Positions 23,011 to 35,100 of a stretch of DNA of 64,000 nucleotides are shown piece by piece. The notes below the pieces were generated by a model, which saw only the letters and a program-made list of their open reading frames with translations, was not told where the DNA came from and made no database searches. The stretch lies in the NCBI GenBank assembly GCA_033964015.1, contig CM066919.1:744001-808000 (forward strand), in the 5' to 3' direction. The DNA comes from Scolanthus callimorphus (Eukaryota > Cnidaria > Anthozoa > Actiniaria > Edwardsiidae). Position numbers and translations under genes: made by a program. Positions within the stretch are counted from its first letter, which is position 1. The number at the start of each line of letters is the position of its first letter.

Positions 23011-24055
23011 CTCACTACAATATGATACTGTAATTTACTCGGTGTTTGTTTCTTGTGTATGTCCAATAAAAATTGAAACCAAATATACATGTTCCCAAAA
23101 AAAAAACTCATCTGAAGTTACATCGCTCATTAGAACATCGTTTATACTCATTTTCACTATGCCGGAAGGTTGTGCCTGAAACTTTGCCCGTAAGCTGCGG
23201 CGGTGCTTCATAGGAACAAGTTCAGCTTAGTTTCCCTAAAAGAGGAGTTTTGAGAATTGAAACGTCTGAACGACTCATGTCGCGGGCTGGTAGGTCCTTA
23301 AATCTTCTATGTTGTAGATTGTTTATTCATATGGAAACAATCCAAGCAAAAACAGAATATTACAAATGAGTGGCACGTATCTGAAACCCGGGGTTGGGAC
23401 TCCCATATTTTTTGCCCTGAGAATTGATCGTCGGGAATTTTCAGTGTCACCCTGAAAAGATGTCAAAATAATGTTTTACACTAAAAGATGCCCAACAAGA
23501 CATTTCCGTGTTTCGACTGAAATGTTGCCTTTAATGTTGTCTAATTTATCGTCTTCTCATCGAGTAATCTTTCTTTCTTACACAGTTTTTAGTAGCTCCA
23601 TCATGAGACAAAATAATTTGCACACATATTTCGGGACCTGAAATAAGAAAATATGCAGCCAGGCGGAGGAGGTCTGTCCCTCTATTTGTCCGAGGGATGA
23701 TCGAGTTCATCGCTCAATATCGTTTTAATAGCCGGCTTATTTTACGCATGTGCCGACACGATTTTATCATTGGGAATATCGTCATACCGAGTCACCGACA
23801 ATGGAGATGTCACCTACAATTGTGTTTTGAACGTTGCAATAACAGGAGCATCATGCACATTTGTCTGCTGAATTTCTCGAAGTTCATGTTACAGTTACAT
23901 AACAGCCTCGCAAAATTTCAATTTCGTAATCGGCTTTTCTGCAAAGGTGCAATTTCTTAATAAAATAAAACATTGGCTAGTGTTTCCAAAACCTTGTACT
24001 AACAGAGAATTTGGCTATATTTGGAACAAGAAAAATAATTGAAACAAATTAAAGT
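23011..24055. other. No recognisable feature
   Basis: AT-rich sequence. The end (about 24006-24055) resembles the end of the tandem unit that follows. Confidence 0.4.
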
Positions 24056-24665
24056 AGCATTCCAAGTTTCTAAAAGCTATTACTCGGAATTATATTTCCC
24101 GATGTTAATTGTTCAACGCTTAGACCCTCCCACAAGGATGTTGTTTTTCTCTTTTGTTTTCCAAAATATATTGCCAAGGGTGTTTCTTGTTGCGTGAAAG
24201 TGTATGTTGCGAATAAAGCTTTGGACAAAACATCAAATCTCCGTGGGAATCGTTAATCTGTAGTACGATTTATAGTGTGTTCACAAAAGGAGAGCTGTGC
24301 ATGGGCCTTTCTAGCCTTGTTTTATTATTTTGAGAACTTCAGGAACATCTAAAGTCATCTATACATCAGGACGTCGTTTAATGATTATAATGACAGTTGC
24401 CCCTTGAAACCAGAACTTATAAAGCTTCATAGTGCATATAAAAGTTATCATGGCGAAGTGCACAAAAATTACAGATAAAAGCGTAACTTTCTCGAAAAGG
24501 TTAATTCTCGAGGTTTCTATCAGTAAGGCATGCTTCTTCTTAATGAAAATAAAACATTAAAAAGTGTTATTCGTCATTTATTACAGCTAAAACGTTGAAC
24601 GTAGTTCTTACCAGACTCTTAGGCTTGATTTGGAACCTTAAAAATAATAAGACAAATAATGAGAA

Positions 24666-25285
24666 TAGGCCGTTATCACGCAAAATTGATTAATAATATT
24701 TAAAAGTTATCAGAACAAACGAAATCCAGTATTCAATTCTACACATCTGTATTAGTAAAATTGCAAAGTTTGGCGAAGATTGCTTGGATATTGACTGAGA
24801 TATGAAACTTTGAAAACTTCGTATTCTGGCTTTTTTTGCAAGAAATGTGGGAAAATGCCCGTCAAGCCTCGACTTGACGTATTGTGCCCATACATTTCTT
24901 TGTAAAAAGTAAAGCCCGGTGCACACTAGCGACATAAGGACGTTATGTTGGAGCGAAAAATGCATGGGAAAATAATTGGAATAATCAACATTTTCCATGG
25001 ATCATCATTAGATTACTTCACCAAAGCAATCCGTTATTTTTTTGTGGACTTCAACGTTTTGAAACCACTAAAGTTTGATCGCGTGATATTTTTCTTAAGT
25101 CGTTATGTCGACAAATGTGCACCAGGCATAAGCCAGAACACGACGTTTTGAAAATTCGTATCTCAGCCAGTTTTCAAGCAATTCTTTTGAAACTTTGCAA
25201 TTTTACTGGATGTGTAAAATTGAAAACGGGATTTCATTTTCTGATAACTATTAAATATTTAATCAATTTTGCGTGATACGGCCTA
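24666..25285. mobile_element. TIR element inserted between tandem units
   Basis: TAGGCCGTTATCACGCAAAA at the left is inverted at the right end (TTTTGCGTGATACGGCCTA), and arms of about 150 bp align. The junction of units 2 and 3 near 25825 shows the same place without the insert, a paralogous empty site that fixes the boundaries. A 216 bp MITE sits at its centre. Confidence 0.75.
24913..25128. mobile_element. AGCCYGGTGCACACT MITE, copy 2 (216 bp)
   Basis: Same family as 10042-10266 (shared TTTTCCATGGATC, CATTAGATTACTTCACC). It is flanked by TAA at 24910-24912 and 25129-25131, again a TWA target. Confidence 0.85.
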
Positions 25286-26150
25286 TTGCATTCCAAGTTT
25301 TAAAGCGCCACGTAAGTCAGTATTACATTTTACAGTGATTATTTTCCTCTGCTAAGAGCCCCCAAAACGATGTTGTTTGTTCTGTTTGTTTTCCAAAATA
25401 TTATTGCCAAGGGTGTTTTCTTGCGTGTAAGTGTATGCTATTGTGAATCGGCTTTTGACAAAAGAGCAATTCTCCGTGAGAATCACGTATACATCAGGAC
25501 GTCGTTTAATGATTATTTCAAATAAAGTTGCCCCCCCCCCTCTCCCCCCTGAAATCTTATAAAGCTTCATAGTGCATATAAAACTAATGGCGAAGTGCAC
25601 AAACCTTACACTAAGAAAACTAAGTAAACAGGATAAAAACGTACGAACGTAACTGTATCGAAAAGCTTAATTACCGAGGTTTCTATCGAGAAAGGTCCTA
25701 TTCTTAATGAAAATCTAAAAAATGGTGGTTTTCGTCATTGATTACAGCTAAAAGGTTGAACGTCAAGTCTTACAGAATCTTAGGCTTGATTTGGAACCTT
25801 TAAATAAAGTATGACAAATAATATAATTGCATTCCAAGTTTTAAAAAGCCAGTTCAGGGTTACATTTCATACAGTGAGTATTGTTACTCTGCTAAGAGCC
25901 CCCAAAAGGATGTTGTTTCTTTGTTCTGTATGTTTTCCAAAATATTATTGCCAAGGGTGTTTCTTGGGTGCAAGTTGATTTTATTGCGAATAAAGCTTTT
26001 GACAAAAGCCTTTGAAAAATTAAGGTATTGCAGGGTGAACAGGAGGTCTACGCTGAGACCAAATCTCCGTGAGAATCGTTAATCTGTAGTGACTTCTACG
26101 AGTTTTAACAATTTCATAGTGTGTTCATTGAAGGGCATCATAGCATAGGC

Positions 26151-26832
26151 ACTCTACAAACGCTTATTTTTCTTCCTTGTTAATAACAGTTTTTCTAAAA
26201 GACACAAATTAACATTTAATATCAAAATATAAAAAAAATCATGCTGCTCAAGAAATACCATCAGTACACCGTTTCAGAAAATTACGTGTAATTTTATACA
26301 CTTTATGACTGCTCCCGAAGGATTTTTCCCGAGAATTTCGAATCTCGATCTTTTTTCTCGCTCTCAAACGTGACTTGCGAAAGCAATACCCCAGTCGGTC
26401 AATAATTTTCGAAATATGGACCGACCGGAGAACATTTAATTTTTTACTTCATCACGTGACCTTGACTAATAGCGCGCGCTCGCCTGGAGTGAGCACTCGC
26501 TATATAACAAGATTAAAGGTTGACTGCATTATGCATTATGCTTAAACTCAGGTGGATTAGGCAAGGGTCCTTACCAGTGATAAAAAGCCAGCCAGCATGA
26601 CCTAATTATCATGCTATCACTTTTTGCATGAAATTTCAAAATTGGTGTTCAATTGAATTGCCCCATATAATTAAACAATTTTAGCAAATTGGGCGGAACC
26701 AATATTAAGATTTTATAGGAGCACCACATTGATGACTTAACTTTAAAGTCCAAAAAACACCGAAGCTTTCTGAAATTTTGCGGAGAAGACATGTTATTGC
26801 TTTATGTCTTCAAATGCTAAGCTGATCGTCCC
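26151..26832. other. No recognisable feature
   Basis: Spacer with no ORF or repeat that I can support. Confidence 0.4.
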
Positions 26833-26836
26833 TTAA

Positions 26837-28711
26837 GGTGGATCGACCCAGTAATTTTGCGCCCATGCCAACCAATTTTGAACCTCTCATATAATAACAG
26901 GTTGATTTCTATTCCGCAGCCAATATAACACACATACTACACATAGACTGAAATATATGTCAGTACAAAAGTTGGGGAGATCGGAGTTAGTAACACGTGA
27001 CAATTGGGCCATGCCTATTTTTACTCTCATCCCAGTTTCAGGCTGTACCGACATTTTTTTGATAAATGCTCTACGGTACCTCGAGATTGACTAATTGCCT
27101 ACGTATAACCGAAGTTTGATTAAATTCTACAAGCCCGATCTGAAGATATTCTAGGATTTATAAATCGCGGCTATAATTTATGTAAAATTCAGTGTAGCGA
27201 ATAAATATGTCAGAGTTTGGTACTTCGTGGTTATAGGTTGAAGTTTTTTATAGCTCATTCTATTTGTAATTGTTCAAGGAAGGTCATACTTTTGATTAAA
27301 GCTAAATACTATTTTGCGAAAAATATAGAAATGCAAGTATCTACAATTGCCCCACGCATCAGCTAAACGCGAAATTTGGGCCTATACTTTCGCGAAATTA
27401 GGTCTGATTTAAAAAATCGTAGTTTTTTTCGCTTCCAATTTTTGGACGACTCCAATGGATCAATGTAAAGTTTGTCTCCAACGTTTCATATCAATTGAAA
27501 TCCTCTAAGGCTGTCAACTGGGAACGCAAAGATCGGTAAATATTGGATGGATTTCTGTAGTTTCTGCTCTGGGATTTGCTATTCTTCCCCGTTCGGCACA
27601 AAATCGAATTCCAATGGAGCGCACGTGAGCTTGTCCTTGCTTGGCTAGTCTCCGATGTATGATAATTTTCTTAGGTTTTTCGGTCTTTTGTTGTGCATTT
27701 AATTACCATATGTCGGGGACGATTCGGAGAGCAGTCACGCGCGAATATCAACGTGTGCCGCATTGGAATTCGATTTTGTGCCGAACGAAGAACAAAAGCT
27801 AGTCCCTGAGCAGAAACTACACGAATCCATCCAATATTTGTCGATTTTTTGCGTCCACAGTTGATAACCATAGAGGATTTCAATTAATATGAAACTTTGG
27901 AGACAAACTTTGCATTGATCAATAGGAGTCGTCCAATGAATTTGAAGTGAAAAAAACTACGATTTTTCGAATCAGTCCAAATTTCGTGAAAGTAGGCCCA
28001 AATTTCGCAGTAAGCTGATTCGTGGGGCCATTATGTTGATACTTACAGTATCCTTTTCGAAATCGCAAAGAAATATTTAATTCTGATAAAAAGCATGACC
28101 TTCCTTAAACATGCACAAATAGAATGGGCTATAAAAAAGCTCAATTTATAAACCATGAAGTACCAAACTTTGCCATGTTAATTCATAACACTGGATTTTA
28201 CATAAATTATAGCCCTGATTTATAAATCCCAAAATATCTTCAGATCGGGCTTGTAGAATTTAGTCAAACTTCGGTTACACGTAGGCAATCCGGCAGTCGA
28301 TCTCGAGGTACCGTAGAGCATTTATCGAAAAAATGTCGGTACAGCCTGAAAAATAAATATAAATACATAAATTATAGCCCTGATTTATAAATCCCAAAAT
28401 ATCTTCAGATCGGGCTTGTAGAATTTAGTCAAACTTCGGTTACACGTAGGCAATCAGTCGATCTCGAGGTACCGTAGAGCATTTATCGAAAAAATGTCGG
28501 TACAGCCTGAAACTTGGGTGAGAGTAAAAGTAGGCGTGGCCCGATTGTCACGTGATACTAACTCCGATCTTCCCAACTTTTGTACTGACATGTCTTTCAG
28601 TCTATGTGTAGTATGTGTGTTATATTGACTGTGCGATAGAAATCAAACTGTCTTTATATGAGAGGTTCAAAATTGGTTGGTATGGGTGAAAAATTACTGG
28701 GTCGATCCACC
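26837..28711. mobile_element. TTAA-flanked full-length palindromic element (1.9 kb)
   Basis: The ends GGTGGATCGACCCAG and the exact inverse CTGGGTCGATCCACC are flanked by TTAA (26833-26836, 28712-28715). The arms align as inverted repeats almost to the centre near 27690. The terminal GGTG next to TTAA matches the 599-1256 element, suggesting the same transposase class. Confidence 0.85.
28200..28512. repeat. Tandem duplication inside one arm, about 165 bp unit
   Basis: The block starting ACATAAATTATAGCCCTGAT is present at 28200-28351 and 28365-28512. The opposite arm has it once, so the duplication came after the palindrome formed. Confidence 0.85.
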
Positions 28712-29007
28712 TTAATTTTGCATTGTGGATCACTCTGTTTTATAGACGCTGGTAGAATATTATAAATTTGTGTAGAAAGAACGAACGAATACCTTTGTTT
28801 AAAGAGCCAATCCTTTTGTTTTCCATGAGGTTCCTTTTGTTATTCATGAGTTCCTGACGTCTAGACGAAAGTCAATAATGACAGAGACTGTACAGCTCTC
28901 CAGGCCTAAGGTATATCATTTTAATAGTCTGGTATCTTTCCCGATGGTTTTTTAACTATTTAATTAGATAATTGTTAATATAGCACCATTTATAAAATTG
29001 TGAAGCG

Positions 29008-29050
29008 CTACTGGATTTTTAAGAAGCAGCGCTATATAAATCTTATTATT
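29008..29050 (+). repeat. Possible retroposon 3' tail
   Basis: AGCGCTATATAAATCTTATT followed by a TTA-type microsatellite resembles tails of some CR1/L2-like LINEs and SINEs. The body upstream is not recognisable. Confidence 0.3.
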
Positions 29051-29052
29051 AT

Positions 29053-29743
29053 CTATATATTAATACCGTAAGCCAAATCGTGTCCGCACTCACTCCGCTC
29101 AGCCCTGAAGCTGTGCCGCCAAAAGAAGTTCGCAAACCCGAAGGGAAGGTGCGCACGAAGCGCGCCCGAATTTTGATAAACGCATTTCATCAAGCCACAG
29201 AGAAAGTGTAGATGAACATTCCGTTTTTTTGTGTATAGTAAACAAATCTTGTAAGTTTTATTATTCATGCGCGCAATTGCGCGCCGAAATTGTTATTATT
29301 CATTTGTGTGAAGCGCGACCCAAATGACGAATTTCTATGCCTGTAACTTCATTGACTCACTCTTACTCTTCTTTCGAACATAGTGACTGCCCGCCAGGCC
29401 TATAACTGCATGGCATTTTTGGTTGAGTTTGTTTTTCCTCGCCAAGATACACTTGTTCGTGAACGGTGCGAAGTTAGTGTCTTCGTTACGTGAGTTGCCA
29501 AAGACTATGTTAGATTAAATTCTTTATGCCGAAATTTTTATTATGTATTGAGTGAAGAAGTACAAAAATGCAAATGTTAGAGAAGTTGCTGGATAACTAC
29601 TTAGAAAATTTCTTGTGGTCCCCCCTTTCAGGGCTTCAGGCTTTGAGAGATCCCCCTTTCTCGGCCCAAAATGAAGTGATCCCCCCTAAAATCCTTTGAA
29701 CCCCCCCCCCCCCCCCCCCAGGCGATAAATAATGACCGCTCCC
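29053..29743 (-). mobile_element. Harbinger-like composite, inverted half copy
   Basis: The right end (GACCGCTCCC, TAA at 29744-29746, preceded by 19 C at 29701-29719) is the inverse of the left end of the 8406 copy. The body matches the inverse of about 8650-8990 (TTGATAAACGCATTTCATCA, TTCTTTCGAACATA). The other half is missing. Confidence 0.65.
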
Positions 29744-29746
29744 TAA

Positions 29747-30300
29747 CTGGAAAGATTTGAGCTTTGAAAAATTTTCATTCAAGTTTCAACAAACCTACAC
29801 ACTACCATGCTTCCCTAGGAGCACGCGCTAAGTCATGCTAAGTCGAAATGACAACATTTACAAAACAAAGCTATTTTTTAAGCGAGGGATAAAGCCGAAA
29901 AAATATAAATAATGTAAACTAAAAAAATTCTTAGTCCTTAGACCATTTTTACTTGACCTGTTTCTTCTCTCCCCTCACTTCCGAAGTCAAATTGCGCTTT
30001 CGATTTTCACGGGTTCTTTGACCGATTTGAGAGCGGACACACGCGTGATTTTGTCGCACCAATCAGGGAGACCAGTGCAAAAAAAAAATCCTTTTGGGCT
30101 CACTTTATTTATTTCAGCATGGTGGGACGGGGTTCTCATGCTGATGGGAGGTTATTAGTAATGTAAATCCAGCAGTTTATGGAAGGGAGAAATCATGAAC
30201 CCCTCCCCACATCCATATGGTCATTGTGATTTTTTTTTCCGTTTTTTAAAACAGAGAACACTTTAAGAAAAATAAATTTCCCCCTTACACTCCGTGAATT
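29747..30300. other. No recognisable feature
   Basis: Spacer without ORFs or repeats that can be supported. Confidence 0.4.
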
Positions 30301-30326
30301 TTTCACGGGCATCAGCTAGTCTATTT

Positions 30327-30424
30327 ATTATTCCTCTCGCCCTCATGGCCTCTGAGTCAATAGCCATGAGACCGAAGGCCGAGTGGGCTATTGACTCAGA
30401 GGCCATGAGGGCGAGAGGAATAAT
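30327..30424. repeat. Perfect 39 bp hairpin
   Basis: 30327-30365 is the exact reverse complement of 30386-30424 with a 20 nt loop. The word AACCAATCAGAACGCAGCAT at about 30577 lies just downstream and resembles the edge of a larger palindromic element. Perfect identity of the arms suggests recent formation or gene conversion. Confidence 0.85.
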
Positions 30425-30636
30425 TGTTGTAACACTAGTAGGTAACTGTAACACTAGTAGGTCAATTTGTATTGCCAAAAAAATTATTTGGTTCTGGTCA
30501 TTTTTTACATTTTCTGGCTTTCAAATCCGACACTTTTCGCTACTTGTATGCTATAACTAATAGCCTACTAGTAGCTCAACCAATCAGAACGCAGCATTGA
30601 TAATAGACCACTAGTGTGATTTGACTAAATAATACC

Positions 30637-31165
30637 GTAAGATATGATACAATGCAAACGCTGTAACTTGCAATACATGGGAGAAATTAAACGCCAACTT
30701 AGACAACGCTTTAATGGTCATCGCAAAATCGACAAGCCCGAATGTAAATCTAAACCCACCACAGCCTCTGAACATTTTCTATCGACACCCAATCACAAAG
30801 CATCTGACATGCAATTGATTCCCCTTGAACAATTAATGACTAATCGAGATTCGATTCGTAAGGCAAGAGGCCACACTCATCCTACGTGCTGGTACCCTTG
30901 AGCCTGACGGATTGAATCGACGAGATGAGACTTCATTTTAGATTATATTGTATTTATTTTTTCTTTGTATTTTCCTTTAATTTTTATATTGTTAAATCTC
31001 TTATCTAGTATAATATCACACACGTCATCATCATCATCATTGTTATTGTATCACGTTTCACCTTATATATCATGCCATTATGTATTCACAGTACCTGAAG
31101 AAGGCTGGTTTTGCCAGCCAAAATATTGTACTAAAATACAACTAAAACCTACGTTGTAACTCCGA
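30637..31165 (+). mobile_element. Penelope-like retroelement, 5'-truncated 3' end
   Basis: A GIY-YIG-like ORF (30644-30901) is followed by about 190 bp of spacer and then CCTGAAGAAGGCTGG with a stem-loop (GGCTGG/CCAGCC) at 31093-31125. The reverse transcriptase part is absent. The tail matches the layout of the 5933-6116 insertion. Confidence 0.6.
30644..30901 (+). pseudogene. GIY-YIG-like endonuclease fragment of a Penelope-like element
   Basis: The 85-codon frame begins with the end of a GIY-YIG-like core: a Cys pair in IQCKRCNLQYMG, then the basic helix motif LRQRFNGHR (residues about 17-26), followed by a HFLSTPNH region and an IPLEQL segment. This order (CxxC...YxGE...LRxRxxxH...) is found in the C-terminal endonuclease of Penelope-like elements, which nicks the target for reverse transcription. 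The N-terminal reverse transcriptase is missing, so the copy is dead. The start codon is simply the first in the frame. Confidence 0.6.
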
Positions 31166-31885
31166 CTTTTCTTATTTTAAATTTTATTAATCTTACTGTC
31201 GGCTAGACCGTTAATTGGTCCAGCGTAAACCAAGTTTGAGTCAAGAAGGCCGCTAAGCTCTCTGGGAAATTTCTAAATACCACAGGCATCCCACCGTGAT
31301 TTGTGTCTCGTGATTCACACTGAAAAACGAATCCGGCCAAACACAGAGCACATTTTATCTTAAAATCGCACCTAACGGGGTTTTGGAGAAACTTTGCAAA
31401 TTGAAGGACCGAAGAACAAACATTTACGGAGCGATTTAGAAAAACTGGTCTATGTTTAATTTAACTGAGAGGACTTAACTTATACTTAGTTGGAATCTTT
31501 TAGAATAGAAGGACACACAAGGGACGCGTGGAACAAAACATACTTGTTCTGTGTTCTTCCGCGATCTGACCCAGCGGAAAGCAAATACAAGCTATTTTCT
31601 CATACAATACAACCCTGGGATGCTGCTTCCTTGGAAATGTATGCCTGAACGGAAGGATTAGATATCTTTGAAGGATAGAAGCGCTTCAATTTTATACGTT
31701 GGGCATCGATGAGAGCTAAGTTCTAAAGAGCCACGAAGAGTATTCGATCGGCCAAGGAATCTTCAAAATTCTTGAGCATTTCTACAATATTTTTACCACA
31801 TTATCTAAATGGAATATGTTTGTGGAGGTTTTACGTTTTAATTGACACGGATTTTACTACAGAATTACCAAGGGTAGACACAACA
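31166..31885 (+). other. 5' flank of the alpha2delta/CACHD1-like gene
   Basis: No TATA box or upstream exon can be assigned with confidence. A longer in-frame ATG exists at 31772, but it would put 38 residues before the signal peptide, so 31886 is preferred. Confidence 0.4.
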
Positions 31886-32164
31886 ATGCCGAAGCCTTTT
31901 ATTGTTATTGTTTTTACTGTAATCGTTCATGCATCAACTGTAGTAGAAACAGAACCTTTGAATGACAAAATCGTAAAGTCATGGGCAGAAAAAGTTCAGA
32001 ATTACGTGCTGAAATTAGCAGAAGAAGGATTGAAAACTAAGGAACTACAGAAAGAATACGACAAAGCTGTTTATACAGTGGAAAATAAGGACGGTTTTGA
32101 GACGATCAAGTCGGTTAAAAATAGATTGGGGAACTATTTTGTGAAGAAAGAGCAAGCTGCAAGG
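31886..32164 (+). CDS. CACHD1-like: Exon 1: signal peptide and start of N-terminal region
   Basis: Starts at ATG 31886 (A at -3). MPKPFIVIVFTVIVHAS is a typical signal peptide. The exon ends in phase 0 at AAGG|GTAAGT and encodes residues 1-93, rich in charged helical sequence as in the family's N-terminus. Confidence 0.8.
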
Positions 32165-35100
32165 GTAAGTTCTTTTTTACCTCATTGAAAATATCCTTCA
32201 CCCAGATCTAATTTCATGATCCTGAGGTTACCATCTATCAATCTTACAAGAAATAAGATATAATACAGTATATTACATTTATTATTTTATTATCATGAAT
32301 AAGTTTAAGATTATTTTAGAGACACCATATTTTTATCGAATAGATCCTATTCTCAGTGCTGTGTTTATTTAGGAATAGAGCTTAGAGTTTTCAATAACTC
32401 AGGTATATCCTTAGCCTGCTAGCCGGCTCTCCAGTGGGTTTTTTCGGATATTCGATTTTTTTGCACGCGGGATTCCTGTGTCTCCTTTCTTCTCTCTCCA
32501 CCCGCGACACAGGAATCCCGACGCCACAGGAACCCCGCGCGCGCCCTAACGAATTCTCTGGAAAACCCACTGGAGAGCCGGCTCGCAGGCTAGTATATCC
32601 TGTGTATGTTTTATAATTGCTGAGCAGCTGATCTGAAATAATGGTTAGTGAATTTGGTGCCAAAGATAATTGACAGGGTAATAATCTTGATTACACAAGT
32701 ATGACATATGTGCTGTGTCTTTTGAAATAAAAGGAATTTTAATAAATCAATTGGCTTAGATATGAAATACATAATTAGTTTTCCCTTTGGCAGTAGACTT
32801 TCAACAAAATCATTCATGAAAAGTTTGATTTGTGGAGAGTCTATCAGGACATCTGAAAATTAAAAACAAAACATTAAAAAACATTAACCTATATGACCAA
32901 AGATTTGTAGCCTGATGATTGGACTGCCAAACCCTTTGGCCTGTTTCCAGTTATAACGCAGCCCATAAAAAAACATTTAAAAAAAACATTAAATTAATAA
33001 TAAAAATAAAAATAAATTGTGAAGAAAACTATTTATTATTTTCACACGCAAAGATAATATATTTATTGCATATTGTATATTTTATCATAGATACCAACCC
33101 AAACAAATCAAGAAAGCAGGAGATTGAGATTTGGGTCAAACTGTAAATTCAAGGAAAAAATGTAGTGGGAGAAACACAGCAAATGTATGAGGAAAAATCA
33201 AAATTTTAGCTGGAGATGATATGTATAAAACATTTATTTTCTTAATTTCTTTTTTAATTTTTAGAAACTTGCAAAAGAAGTTGCACGACTTCATGACAAG
33301 TTCTACACTAATGCATCTTTACAGAAGCAAGCAAAAGTGAATAAACTAAAAGACTTGGGAGTCAGTTTCTATTCAGACAAGGACATCGTCAAAACTTTGC
33401 CAAGTGACTTACACTTTAACAAGTAAGAAAACTATTTGTCTGCTATAGTTGATACCGTACCTGTCAACCCCAGAAGTTCTGAAATCTGGAAAATTCATCA
33501 AAACCATCTAATTTCCCTGAGGACTTTCCTGAAACCTTTCCAAATCCCTTCCAAAACATCCAAACTCTCTTTGAATCTTTGCAAATGGCATGAAATTCTG
33601 TTGCCTGACTATAATGATATGTTGAAAAATTCAGAAGATTTGATCTGCCCTTTACCAGTAGTTGTAGGAAATACAGTGTTATTATAGAAACATTTTCATA
33701 ACCTGCTATTATCTGGCAAGCATACTATGCAACTTGCGGTCACCACACTTTGATCATTCATGGCAGTCTAGACTAGAGGTCCTCCTCTAGATTCCAGAAT
33801 TCCTCAAATATGACTCTGGGAAAGTCAGTCTAAACATCTATGCACTCATGCAAAAAGTGTTTTGAATGCTTGAAATGCCACTTCAGGCAGGAATTAATAT
33901 CTTGCTTATTGCACAGCACCTCTTAAAAAATGGTGTGTGCAAATGTCTTTATGGTTTACGGATCTTAAAGAAGTCTGGGGTGTCTGCAGAGGATCTGGTA
34001 TCCGTTTACTGTTCCATCGTATGATCCACCATCGAGTACGCTTCTCCTGCTTGGGCAGCGCTCCCCAGTATTTAAGTAATTTATTAGAAAGCGTACAGAA
34101 ACAGGCTATGAGGGTTTTCTTTCCCGGCATTCCATATGACAAGGCGCTCAAGTTGGCAGGTCTTGACCCGTTATACTTACGGCAAGATGATGCTTACAAG
34201 AACTTTGTAATTAAGTCGAAGAGCACTATTCATGTTTTTCACAAGCCAACGGTGCTTGAGCGCACCCACAACTTAAAGTCAGGACACCAGTCTGTCCAGC
34301 CAACACTAGGCTGAACAAATCGTTTTAACAATTTTGTCACTGTTAAAGGGGCACTCGCACGCTTAATTTTTGAACAACCTGCCAAAAATAGGTCAAATTC
34401 TAATCACCATAAATACTTTTAAGTTTACCGTGAATAACCAAAATAACAGTCCAGGTTTGATAAAATGACCTTTTAACTGTTAAATCAATACAAATCTAAA
34501 GTGTTTGTATCTATTAGAGGATGGAATTAGATTGCGATTTGAATGATTTGCTTGTCAGGCAAGCGTGCGAGTGCCCCTTTAAGTATCAAATGTTGAATGT
34601 GTAATCTCAAAATGACCTCTCCTGTTATTCAGGCTCCACCTGATTCACGATTGATTGATTGCTTGCTTGATTGATTGATTGTATTAATTGCTGATTTTTT
34701 ATGTTTACTCCCCAGCTTGTTTAGAATGAGAGTGAGCACATCCCAGAGTGCAGTGAAAATCTCAGACCAAGTAGTACGAAATGATCCAAAGCTGATAGAA
34801 ACAGTTTTATGGTCATCAGGGCTCAATGAAATATTTAAAAAGAATTTGAATAGTGACCCAGAATTAAGGTAAGTTACAAGAGTAAAAACTCACCACAGTA
34901 TAATTGCCACCATGTAGAAAATTGTGCAGTGTGGTAGATAGCTTGTGGGCCGGTCTGGAGGAAGCATAGGAAGCATATTTAAAGTCTTTTGGTAGAAAAA
35001 AAGGTTAGGGCTCCGATCAAAGGCAACCAATCTGGGGGTTTTTTCTCTTCGCAAAAAATGAACCTCTTTTTTTGTAAATGCTGACAGGACCAATATTTTG

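Larger units (their letters stand above)
24056..26150. repeat. Tandem triplication (units about 24056-24665, 25286-25825, 25826-26150)
   Basis: Each unit begins GCATTCCAAGTTT and contains TTTTCCAAAATAT, GCCAAGGGTGTTT and a later TCTTAGGCTTGATTTGGAACC. Unit 3 is shorter. An insertion separates units 1 and 2. No protein is conserved across units. Confidence 0.75.

Noticed and set aside
26837..28711. Retroviral or LTR structure for the large inverted repeats
   Set aside because: Repeats are inverted, not direct, and no gag/pol motifs are present.
31772..31885. Upstream ATG extending the gene by 38 residues
   Set aside because: It would bury the signal peptide; the ATG at 31886 begins a proper one.
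33436..33687. Extra exon between exons 2 and 3
   Set aside because: Exons 2 and 3 join in phase and in family alignment without it; it lies in intron 2.
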